Origin: Streptomyces violaceusniger Tu 4113 | GTDB lineage: Bacteria > Actinomycetota > Actinomycetes > Streptomycetales > Streptomycetaceae | Assembly (NCBI RefSeq): GCF_000147815.2 | Contig: NC_015957.1 | Span: forward strand, 6,014,001 to 6,078,000 | DNA length: 64,000 nt | Direction of reading: 5' to 3' | Part shown: piece by piece, positions 59,701-64,000 of the stretch | How positions within the stretch are numbered: the stretch's first letter is position 1 | How the letters are laid out: each line of letters opens with the position of its first letter | The notes under the pieces: generated by a model | Told to the model about the DNA's origin: nothing | Seen by the model: only the letters and a program-made list of their open reading frames with translations | Database searches by the model: none | Made by a program: the position numbers and the translations under genes

Positions 59701-62700
59701 AGCCCGACGCGGACGCCCCACCTCCGGCCACACCCGCCCCTCAGCCAACAACTCCACCGCACCCGCCGACCAATCCACCTGCGACGACGGCTCATCCACA
59801 TGCAACGTCCTCGGCAACACCCCATACCGCAACGCCAACACCATCTTGATCACACCAGCCACACCCGCGGCCGCCTGAGCATGACCGATATTCGACTTCA
59901 ACGACCCCATCCACAAAGGCCGATCACGATCCTGGCCATACGTGGCCAACACCGCCTGCGCCTCGATCGGATCTCCCAACGGCGTGCCTGTCCCATGGGC
60001 CTCCACCGCATCCACATCCGACGCCACCAGCCCCGCCCCGGCCAACGCCCGCCGAATCACCCGCTGCTGCGACGGACCATTCGGCGCCGTCAACCCATTC
60101 GACGCACCATCCTGATTCACCGCACTGCCACGCACCACCGCCAACACCCGATGACCACGCCGCTCCGCATCCGACAACCGCTCCACCACCAACACACCCA
60201 CACCCTCGGCCCACCCCGTACCATCCGCCGACGCCGCGAACGACTTGCAGCGGCCGTCGACAGCAAGCCCACGCTGACGGGAGAACTCCACAAAAGCGTC
60301 CGGCCCGGCCATCACCGTCACCCCACCGGCCAGCGCCATCGAGCACTCACCCGCCCGCAACGCCTGCGCCGCCAAATGCAACGCCACCAACGACGACGAA
60401 CACGCCGTATCCACCGTCACCGCAGGCCCCTCGAACCCCAACACATACGACACCCGACCCGACACCACGCTCGCCGAGGTGCCGGTCAGCAGGTGGCCTT
60501 CCAGCCCGGCCGGTGTGTCTGCTCCTTCGGTGGAGCCGACTCCGTAGTCCTGATGCATCATCCCGGCGAAGACGCCCACGTCCTGGCCTCGTAACGAGCC
60601 CGGATCGATTCCGGCCCGCTCCAACGCCTCCCACGACGTCTCGAGCAGCAACCTCTGCTGCGGATCCATCGCCAGCGCCTCACGCGGCGAGATCCCGAAG
60701 AACTCCGCGTCGAACTCCCCCGCGTCATAGAGAAAGCCGCCCTGCCGCGCATAGCTCGTCCCCGCGTGATCCGGATCCGGATCGAACAGGTTCTCCAGAT
60801 CCCACCCCCGATCCGCGGGGAAATCCCCGATGCCCTCACCCCCGGCCAGAACCAGCTCCCACAGCTCCTCGGGCGAGCCAACGCCACCCGGCAACCGGCA
60901 CGCCATCCCCACAATCGCGATCGGCTCATCGACTGCGCCCGCGCCCGCTACCACGGCCGGAACGGGTGCCGGAAGCGCAGCGGTCGGCGACCCCGATGCC
61001 GCTGCCGTACCGCCACCGAGCAGCTCCCGCCGCAGCATGCTCCCGAACGCCAGCGGTGTGGGGTGGTCGAAGGCGGAGGTGGCGGGCAGGCGGAGCCCGG
61101 TGGCCTCGCTCAGCCGGTTGCGCAGCTCCACCACGGTGATCGAGGTCAGGCCCAGGTCGGTGAAGGCCCGCTCGGGCTCGACGGCCTGCTTGTCGGCGAG
61201 GCCCAGCAGGTCGGCGAGGTGTGTGCGGACGAGATCGGTGAGCAACCGGTCCCGATCGGCCTCGTGCGCATCCGTCAGCCGCTCCCGCAGGTCGACCGCG
61301 ACGGCCTCGTCCACGGTGGCGGTACGGGCCGGTACGTCGATCAGGTCCTGCAGCAGCGGGGAGGACGTCCCGGTGGGCACGGCCGTCGGGTCGAGCTTCA
61401 TCACGACGAGTTGGGCCTGGTCCACGGCCAGGGCGGCGTCCAGTGCCGCGAGCGCCTGCTGCGGGCTCAGGGCACCGGTCGTCGCGTCGGTCTCCCCCTC
61501 CCATGGCCCCCAGGCGATGGACTGGGCCGGTATCCCCCGCATGCGCAGATGCTGGGCGTAGGCGTCGAGGAAGGCGGCGGAGGCCGCCTCGGTGGTCTCC
61601 CCTGCCGCGCCCAGCAGCCCCTTGGTCGAGGAGGAGAGCACGAACGCGGTGAGGTCGGCGTTCCGGGTGAGCTCGTGCAGCGTTCTGGCCTCGGCGGCCA
61701 CTCGCGCGTCGGACGGCTCGTCCACGGCCTCCCAGGCGTGTACGACCACACTCAAGGGGCTGCCTGCCTTGGCCAGCGCCCGCCTCAGTTTCGTGCGGTT
61801 GTCCAGGTCGCATTCGGCGAGCCGCACATCGGCCCCTGCGTCGGTGAGCTGGGTGCACAGCTCAGCGGCCCGGGCGCCCTGCCCTGGCGGGGCGATCAGC
61901 AACAGTCGGCGGACGCCGTAACCGGCCACCAGGTGGCGGGCGATGGCGGCGCCGCGCCGGGTGTCCACTCCGGTGACGACCGCGGTGCCGTGGGGGTCGA
62001 AGGACACGGAGGTGTCCCGCTCCGCGTCCATACCCACGCCCACATCCAGGCCCACATCCGGCCCCACGCCCACGCCCAAGCCCACGTCCAGCGCCACGCG
62101 TTCGAGCCGTGGCAGCAGCACGACGCCCGAGCGCACCGCGCTCTGTGGCTCGCCCGAGGCCACCGTCGCCACCAGGGCGGCGACAGACTCCTCATCATCC
62201 TGCTCGTCGAGGTCGACGATGGCGATACGGCCGGGATGAGCGGCCTGCACGGACCGCACCAGTCCCCACAGCGCGGCCTGTTCCGGATTCCGCACGTCTT
62301 CGCCGGTGGTGGTGGCCACAGCGCTGTGCGTGAGCACCACCAGCACCGCATCGGACAGTTCGGCGGCGGCGAGCCACGTCTCGACTTCCCTCAGCACCAC
62401 CTCGGTCGCGGCGGCGCGCCCGGAACCCTGACGGGTGGTGTCGGCCCCGGTATCCACGGGAGCCGGTAGCAGCGCCACGGCGGGCAGGGGGCTGCTTCCG
62501 GCGGCCACCGCCGCACTCAGGCCATCCGTGTCGACGTACTCGACCGGCTCGGCGCCGGTGGCCCGCAACAGGCCGACAAGCCCGGGAGCCTGCTGTCCGA
62601 GCAGGGCCCAACGACCGGCCCGGGGCTGGGAAGTAGACGGCTGAGGCATCCAATTCGTACGGAAGAGCGCGTCATGGTAGGTGTTGCCGACCGCGCGCAG

Positions 62701-64000
62701 TCGTGCCGGGCCGTCCAGCAGCCGGTGCCGGGTGACCTTGCCGGTCGCGGTGCGCGGGATCCGCGCGATCTCGTACAGCTCCTCGGGGACCTTGAAGTAC
62801 GACAGCCTCTCCCGGCACAGGGCGAGCGCCTGGGCCGGGTCGAAGCCGCCGGGCGCCGGGACGACGAAGGCCACGGGGACTTCGCCGAACACCTCGTGCG
62901 GCTTGCCGACCACGGCGGCGTCGGCCACGCCGGGCGCCATCCGCAGGACGTCCTCCACCTCGACGGGGTGAATGTTCTCCCCGGCGCGGATGATGAGTTC
63001 CTTGAGCCGTCCGGTGACCGTCAGATAGCCGTCCCGGTCACGGCGGGCGAGGTCACCGGTGTGGAACCAGCCGTCCCGCAGCGCCTCGGCGGTGGCCTCG
63101 GGCTGGTTGTGGTAGCCCGCCATGATGTTCGGTCCGCGCACCCACACCTCGCCCTCGGTCCCGTCGGGCACGTCGAGCCCGGTGCGATGGTCGACCACCC
63201 GCAGGGCGAGACCGGGGACGGGGAGTCCGCAGGAGCCCTCGACCCGGGCCCCGGTCGGCCAGTTGATGGCGATCGAGCCCGAGGTCTCGGTGCTGCCGTA
63301 CGCGTCGATGAGCGGGGCCCCGAAGGCGTCCTCGACCGAGCGCCGCAGCGCCGCCGTGGTCACGGCGCCGCCGACCAGGCCCACCCGCAGCTCGGGGGCG
63401 GTGAACCCGGGCGCCTTGGAGGCGCGGACGAGGAAGTGGTACAGCGTGGGGACACCGGCGATGACCGTGGAGCGCTCCTGGGCCCATTGCTCCAGTACGT
63501 CCTCGGCGGAGTGTCCGTCGGTGATCCGGGCGGTCGCCCCGACGGCCGTCACGGCCAGCACGCACACGATGTGGGAGAGGCTGTGGAAGAGGGGCAGCGG
63601 CCAGAGCACACGGTCCTCGGCGGTGAGGCCGAGCGCGGGTACGTACGACGCGGCGACCGACCAGAGGCAGTTGCGCTGGGTGGCCAGCACGCCCTTGGGC
63701 TTGCTGGTGGTGCCGGAGGTGAAGAGCATCCAGGCGATGTCGTCGAGCCCGTGGTCGTCGCGGGCCGGTGTGTCCGGCTCGGTGGTGGCGAACCGCTCGT
63801 AGGACAGACAGCCCGGGGGGACCGGGTCCTCCCCCACGACCAGCACGGTCGGCGGACTCGCCCCGGGTGCCAACCGGCGCAGCAGCGGCAGGTGGGCGGT
63901 GTCGGTGATGACGACCTGACTGCCGCTGACGGTGAGCAGATGCTCCAATTCGGCCGGGGAGACATGCGGATTGACCGGGACGCCGATGCCACCGGCGCGG
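47797..64000 (-). CDS. Type I PKS A: AHBA loading module plus modules 1-3, 5' truncated
   Basis: About 5400 residues are visible; the frame is open to the right edge ([12 protein letters not shown]), so the ligase N-terminus is missing. Residues from the edge: acyl-ligase (1-425; [33 protein letters not shown]), dead KR-like domain (672-853), ACP (913-990, GLTSI). Module 1: KS 1023-1453, AT 1547-1903 (YASH, methylmalonyl), DH 1917-2187 (degenerate), KR 2365-2550 (active, LDD), ACP 2647-2723. Module 2: KS 2747-3173, AT 3270-3627 (HAFH, malonyl), ACP 3673-3757. Module 3: KS 3777-4203, AT 4300-4653 (HAFH, malonyl), KR 4957-5153 (no catalytic Tyr), ACP 5247-5317. The C-terminal docking region ends [14 protein letters not shown]. 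RifA likewise carries a ligase loading module and three modules. It activates AHBA and builds the tetraketide that becomes the naphthalene core (inference). Confidence 0.93.
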   Translation of the reverse strand, partial: RAGGIGVPVNPHVSPAELEHLLTVSGSQVVITDTAHLPLLRRLAPGASPPTVLVVGEDPVPPGCLSYERFATTEPDTPARDDHGLDDIAWMLFTSGTTSKPKGVLATQRNCLWSVAASYVPALGLTAEDRVLWPLPLFHSLSHIVCVLAVTAVGATARITDGHSAEDVLEQWAQERSTVIAGVPTLYHFLVRASKAPGFTAPELRVGLVGGAVTTAALRRSVEDAFGAPLIDAYGSTETSGSIAINWPTGARVEGSCGLPVPGLALRVVDHRTGLDVPDGTEGEVWVRGPNIMAGYHNQPEATAEALRDGWFHTGDLARRDRDGYLTVTGRLKELIIRAGENIHPVEVEDVLRMAPGVADAAVVGKPHEVFGEVPVAFVVPAPGGFDPAQALALCRERLSYFKVPEELYEIARIPRTATGKVTRHRLLDGPARLRAVGNTYHDALFRTNWMPQPSTSQPRAGRWALLGQQAPGLVGLLRATGAEPVEYVDTDGLSAAVAAGSSPLPAVALLPAPVDTGADTTRQGSGRAAATEVVLREVETWLAAAELSDAVLVVLTHSAVATTTGEDVRNPEQAALWGLVRSVQAAHPGRIAIVDLDEQDDEESVAALVATVASGEPQSAVRSGVVLLPRLERVALDVGLGVGVGPDVGLDVGVGMDAERDTSVSFDPHGTAVVTGVDTRRGAAIARHLVAGYGVRRLLLIAPPGQGARAAELCTQLTDAGADVRLAECDLDNRTKLRRALAKAGSPLSVVVHAWEAVDEPSDARVAAEARTLHELTRNADLTAFVLSSSTKGLLGAAGETTEAASAAFLDAYAQHLRMRGIPAQSIAWGPWEGETDATTGALSPQQALAALDAALAVDQAQLVVMKLDPTAVPTGTSSPLLQDLIDVPARTATVDEAVAVDLRERLTDAHEADRDRLLTDLVRTHLADLLGLADKQAVEPERAFTDLGLTSITVVELRNRLSEATGLRLPATSAFDHPTPLAFGSMLRRELLGGGTAAASGSPTAALPAPVPAVVAGAGAVDEPIAIVGMACRLPGGVGSPEELWELVLAGGEGIGDFPADRGWDLENLFDPDPDHAGTSYARQGGFLYDAGEFDAEFFGISPREALAMDPQQRLLLETSWEALERAGIDPGSLRGQDVGVFAGMMHQDYGVGSTEGADTPAGLEGHLLTGTSASVVSGRVSYVLGFEGPAVTVDTACSSSLVALHLAAQALRAGECSMALAGGVTVMAGPDAFVEFSRQRGLAVDGRCKSFAASADGTGWAEGVGVLVVERLSDAERRGHRVLAVVRGSAVNQDGASNGLTAPNGPSQQRVIRRALAGAGLVASDVDAVEAHGTGTPLGDPIEAQAVLATYGQDRDRPLWMGSLKSNIGHAQAAAGVAGVIKMVLALRYGVLPRTLHVDEPSSQVDWSAGAVELLAEGRVWPEVGRPRRAGVSGFGVSGTNAHVILEQAPDRSGDGVPTPEVPGGVVPLVVSGRGDAGLRAQARRLLDFVEGRPDVGVAELGAALTSGRATLSDRAVVVAGDRVEALAGLAAVAEGGGAGRVDVLGRVVFVFPGQGAQWVGMGAELLGSCGVFAEALGECAGVLDPLTGWSLVDVVRGVGGGVSLGRVDVVQPVSFAVMVSLARVWRSFGVEPAAVVGHSQGEIAAVCVAGGLSLEDAARVVVLRSRVVAAGLSGRGGMVSLGVGVEEAGRLVEGWSGRVEVAAVNGPLSVVVAGEVGALRGLVEECGGVGVRARWVDVDYASHSAQVEAVEEELARSLSQIRPVSSRIPFFSTVEAGWVDTAELDAGYWYRNLRSMVRFAPSIDRLIEEGFAAFVEVSAHPVLTMSIEAAAEQADAGPVVVTGTLRRDEGGMRRVLTSLGEAYIRGVPVDWTALLGDIPAHAALDLPTYAFQHQHYWLKSGHRSGEVTAVGLDGAQHPLLGAWVELPDMEGVLFTSRLSLSTHPWLADHTMAGAVVLPGSAFVELAVRAGDEVGCGVVDELLIEAPLVLTESMSVQLQVVVGGADDSGRRRLTVHSRRQGNGANGTGWTRHATGTLAEATTAPDIDLAPWPPAGATPVDVEQVYDDLARGGRGIGPAFRALRSAWTRGTDIFAEVELADDQHEEAERCALHPALLEAVCHADTHGEASALPVAYRAVSLSATGATALRARISRDGQGGVALELADSAGRAVGSVGSVMSRPLPADGLVTGAGTDPQDALFQVEWFPLPVASAASALATSDPLLATLTVTSPAELTSLAAHGNVPPFVCVDLADTTHGLRALTSQALEWVQAWLAAPETDSRLVIVTRGVTDPICAAVWGLVRSAQSEAPDRLVLVAMDEDAASGALLPAVLATGEPQIAITAGAASVPRLVRATPDEEESRRPLDPAGTVLVTGGTGALGRLFARHLVAEHGVRNLLLVSRRGGAAEGVAELESELGALGASVRTAACDIGDRRAVAELLASLPAEAPLTAVVHTAGVLDDGVITAMTSERLDTVLRPKADAAVILHELTRDMDLAAFVVFSSAAGVFGNPGQANYAAANAFLDALAQRRRAAGLPATALAWGHWALSSEMTAHLTAADLRQHTRRFGMTALSEQTGLALFDTGLRSATPALVAARLDLAGLRAHAATTPVVPVLHKLVPPGRRIVSRTATPPTDLVRRLESADPAEREQTLLDLVTRHAAQVLGHSSADGLAAGRAFRDLGFDSLTSVELRNRLNAATGLRLPSTLLYDHPSPLALTRHLHTELLGSPSTPAAPAPADKASDDGIAIVAMSCRFPGGVHSPEDFWRLISEGGDAVGDFPDDRGWDLSALYDRDPDHPGTSYVRHGAFLPDAAGFDAEFFGISPREALAMDPQQRLLLETSWEVFERAGIDPTAVGGSAIGVFTGMNTQDYAIRLRHVPDEVEGHRITGVSAAVLSGRVAYTLGLEGPAVTVDTACSSSLVALHLAAQALRAGECSMALAGGVTVMAGPDAFVDFSRQRGLSVDGRCKPFAASADGTGWAEGVGVLLLERLSDAERNGHQVLAVVRGSAVNQDGASNGLTAPNGPSQQRVIRQALANAGVSAADVDVVEAHGTGTALGDPIEAQAILATYGQDRDRPLWLGSVKSNIGHAQAAAGVAGVIKTVMAMRHGVLPRTLHVDAPTPEVDWSAGAVELLTEERPWPEAERPRRAGVSAFGVSGTNAHVIVEQAPATATGPAAADPDAIPAVPWVISARSADALYGQAARLAEFARRHPELDPGDIAHSLITTRAALDHRAVVVGTGSAELLSGLDAITGPSDGPVARGVRSPGRLAVLFTGQGSQHAGMGRELHARYPAFRDAFDAACAQLDRHLVDAGHVAHPVRDVVFARPGSPEAELLDRTVYAQAGLFALGTALFRLYESWGVRPDALAGHSVGELTAAHVAGVLSLEDAAALLAARGRLMQALPGGAMVALNVPESVVRSLLADQPGTVDIAAVNGPASVVVSGDQDAVVAVERKCAAEGYRTKRLRVSHAFHSAHMDRMLEAFRAVAAGLSYAPPTVPIVSNVTGEWATSDQQCSPDYWVEHARRTVRFLDAVSTLHAGDVTTFLELGPDGVLTAMAQEALGDGADPAMFVATVHGEQADPVAAVAALARLHVRGIPVDWTALLSGSSRRRVDLPTYAFQHRRYWPDAVPVSDRPATDATTAGELRPARRLPPEAAALAGGGTTDFAERLMAGTEAERHRLVLDVVLSSAAAVLGHDDASAIDGERAFQDLGFDSLNVVRLRNRLRELTGAELPTTLAFDYPTPAALASFLHARLLGRDIGWTGSAWAAADPTEPIAIVGMACRLPGGVASPEDLWELVTAGGEGIGDFPVDRGWDLENLFDPDPDHPGTSYTRRGGFLYDAGEFDADFFGISPREALAMDPQQRLLLETSWEALERAGIDPASLRGQDIGVFAGMVNHDYASRLDTAPDGSEGYLMTGGAGSVLSGRVSYVLGFEGPAVTVDTACSSSLVALHLAAQALRSGECSMALAGGVTVMAGPDAFVEFSRQRGLAPDGRSKSFAASADGTGWAEGAGVVLVERLSDAERRGHRVLAVVRGSAVNQDGASNGLTAPNGPSQQRVIRRALAGAGLVASDVDAVEAHGTGTPLGDPIEAQAVLATYGQDRDRPLWMGSLKSNIGHAQAAAGVAGVIKMVLALRYGVLPRTLHVDEPTPQVDWSAGAVELLTEERVWPEVGRPRRAGVSAFGVSGTNAHVILEQPTDVPEPAPPTPQLPGGLALLAVSARGEGALRAQAQRLLSFLDQRPDQDLGEFALALGCGRAGLSDRAVVVAGDREEVLAGLATVSRGESVGGVVSGSVVRGRLGVLFAGQGCQRVGMGRGLYEVFPVFREAFDVVCEALDRELGAGGVVGSVREVVFGDGGLLERTVFAQAGLFAVETALFRLVESWGVVVDVVGGHSVGEVAAAHVAGVLSLEDAVVLVAARGRLMEALPEGGVMVAVAAGEEEVRSLLVAGVGIAAVNGPAAVVLSGDEEPVLRVAEELSGRGCRTRRLAVSHAFHSVRMEPMLEEFREAIADVSFAAPVIPLVSNVTGGLADAAMVCSPEYWVEHVRSAVRFADGVRAFAEYGVGTYLELAPDAVLSAMVGDCLSEESAEESVVVPSLRREGDEVRALLSAVARLHVAGVRVDFGALFGGAVPPVHLPDLPTYAFQRAHYWLHDTRPAAHQSPGGASDDTDDARFWAAVEREDLGSVAEALDLADGEDDRAALDAVGGALGVLSDWRRKRGEKSAADRLRYQVTWKPLPGAASGVPTGTWLVVLPYGCRDEEYAAQVVPALNRQGLRTTTLRLDGAESADRAALAETLRGALADHEDIGGILSLLALDQRIRPGSATLTEGAAATLALVQALGDLGSGHRLYCATRGAVSVGAADRLSAPEQAAVWGLGLAVALEQPDRWGSLVDLPDVFDDRAARTLLGALADPGDEDQLAIRATGAFLRRMRSRPLPTAVAKPEWRPRGTVLVTGGTEGLGRHAARWLAGAGAEHLVLTVGTDPGAPDVEAPDVVALRDELSGQGAKVTVCPADLTDRDAVERLLTGPAAYPELTGVVHTADLARIAQTDATSADELARTLAAKVDGLLHLDTLLADRELDLFVVFSSVASVWGGGGQGLIGAANAQLDALIERRRARGLVATSVAWGVIDGFGVAADATAQEQLRRRGVLPMAPETAMAALTHAVRHDDTLVAVADIDWSAFVPAFTSLRPSPLIGDLPGVQEIVDSLRPDEATDESASEFLRELAAGSDAERERALMKVVRENAAIALGHSGVEAVKPQRAFQEMGFDSLAAVNLRNTLGAALGTRLPATLVFDYPTPTALVEYLRTELLGDQGDEEVTEADEEEIRRVLASLPFSRFREAGVLDALRSLARTDATAGNGSRPSADEELDLIDGMDIAGLVQRAFDGTQL
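48050..52670 (-). other. Module 3: KS-AT(malonyl)-inactive KR-ACP
   Basis: KS about 52670-51390, AT 51100-50040, KR 49130-48540, ACP 48260-48050. The KR keeps a nucleotide-binding GGTEGLG, but the catalytic Tyr of the usual GNYAAAN is Ile (GLIGAAN) and no LDD motif is present (HTADLARIA). A post-AT linker with LSDWRRKRG is typical of KR-only modules. A ketone is therefore expected. Confidence 0.85.
50097..51229 (-). repeat. Malonyl AT cassette, copy in module 3
   Basis: Nearly identical to the module 8 copy at 23155-24290, including the less conserved AT C-terminal segment ([20 protein letters not shown]), so the shared block extends past the AT core. Confidence 0.8.
52730..55760 (-). other. 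Module 2: KS-AT(malonyl)-ACP, no reduction
   Basis: KS about 55760-54480 (slightly divergent start, [10 protein letters not shown]), AT 54190-53120 (GHSVGE, HAFH), ACP 52980-52730 ([10 protein letters not shown]). About 50 residues separate AT and ACP, so no reductive domain exists. This AT and KS are less similar to the other modules than those are to one another. Confidence 0.9.
55830..60930 (-). other. Module 1: KS-AT(methylmalonyl)-degenerate DH-KR-ACP
   Basis: KS about 60930-59640, AT 59360-58290, DH 58250-57440, KR 56905-56350, ACP 56060-55830. The DH keeps [10 protein letters not shown], but the second motif is GIGPAFRA instead of GYGPxFxG, and the catalytic Asp is replaced by Glu (LLEAVCH). 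Loss of dehydration would leave the benzylic hydroxyl that the KR makes. Confidence 0.85.
58294..59385 (-). repeat. Methylmalonyl AT cassette, copy in module 1
   Basis: Third copy of the cassette at 26152 and 32725; similarity also resumes across the KS 3' half (59640-60180 versus 34085-34450). Confidence 0.8.
61030..64000 (-). other. Loading module: acyl-ligase, dead KR-like domain, ACP
   Basis: Acyl-ligase about 64000-62720 (5' end missing), KR-like 61985-61440, ACP 61260-61030. In the KR-like domain the nucleotide motif is [10 protein letters not shown] instead of GGTGxLG, and the GNYAAAN catalytic segment reads TEAASAA, so both Tyr and Asn are lost. It is a structural remnant between ligase and ACP. 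Confidence 0.8.

Noticed and set aside
47797..64000. Geldanamycin/ansamitocin-type benzenic ansamycin
   Set aside because: Those have seven modules with methoxymalonyl units and reduced early modules; here modules 2 and 3 leave ketones, eight modules are present, and no methoxymalonyl-ACP genes are seen in the window.

Overview
The window is GC-rich DNA from a Streptomyces-type actinomycete: strong third-position GC bias, AGGAGG-type ribosome binding sites, a streptogrisin-like protease and actinobacterial regulators. About 47 kb (17052-64000, all minus strand) is one end of a modular type I polyketide cluster for an ansamycin antibiotic. It comprises a starter-activating acyl-ligase loading module, eight extension modules on five PKS proteins, a RifF-type amide synthase, a luciferase-like flavin monooxygenase and a cytochrome P450. 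No thioesterase is present. Two genes at the far left (1-1688) match RifL and RifM of 3-amino-5-hydroxybenzoate (AHBA) supply, so the starter is almost certainly AHBA.

Assembly order, read from the minus strand (right to left): PKS A (47797-64000, 5' end outside the window) carries loading AL-dead KR-ACP, module 1 (methylmalonyl AT, degenerate DH, active KR), module 2 (malonyl AT, no reduction) and module 3 (malonyl AT, KR without its Tyr). PKS B is module 4 (atypical AT with VASH, DH-ER-KR). PKS C is module 5 (malonyl, DH-KR). PKS D is module 6 (methylmalonyl, DH-ER-KR; split by a +1 frameshift near 33220). PKS E holds module 7 (methylmalonyl, no reduction) and module 8 (malonyl, DH-KR). Two successive unreduced units after AHBA are the pattern that gives a naphthalene core in rifamycin-like pathways. 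Eight modules, an unusual extender at module 4, a ketone kept at module 7 and a neighbouring luciferase-like monooxygenase together resemble the hygrocin/divergolide group of naphthalenic octaketide ansamycins. That family assignment is inference; the domain order is read directly.

The region 1700-17070 between the AHBA genes and the PKS looks mostly unrelated to the antibiotic. It holds an ECF sigma factor, a His/Met-rich membrane protein divergent from a PepSY membrane protein, a thioredoxin-reductase-like flavoprotein, a secreted S1 protease, a multi-domain PAS-GAF-PP2C-ATPase regulator whose phosphatase motifs are degenerate, a small membrane protein, a membrane-anchored P-loop (STAND/NACHT-like) NTPase, and a DNA alkylation repair set (Ogt, a 2-oxoglutarate oxygenase, AlkB) whose last gene overlaps the P450 tail to tail by 19 bp.

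Points for a second look: the frameshift in module 6, the module 4 AT, near-identical codon-skewed cassettes shared between modules (homogenisation), the dead KR in the loading module, the probable Baeyer-Villiger oxidation of the module 7 ketone, and the split location of the AHBA genes. AHBA synthase (RifK), a naphthalene-forming hydroxylase (Rif-Orf19 type) and a crotonyl-CoA carboxylase/reductase are not seen here and would be expected outside the window.
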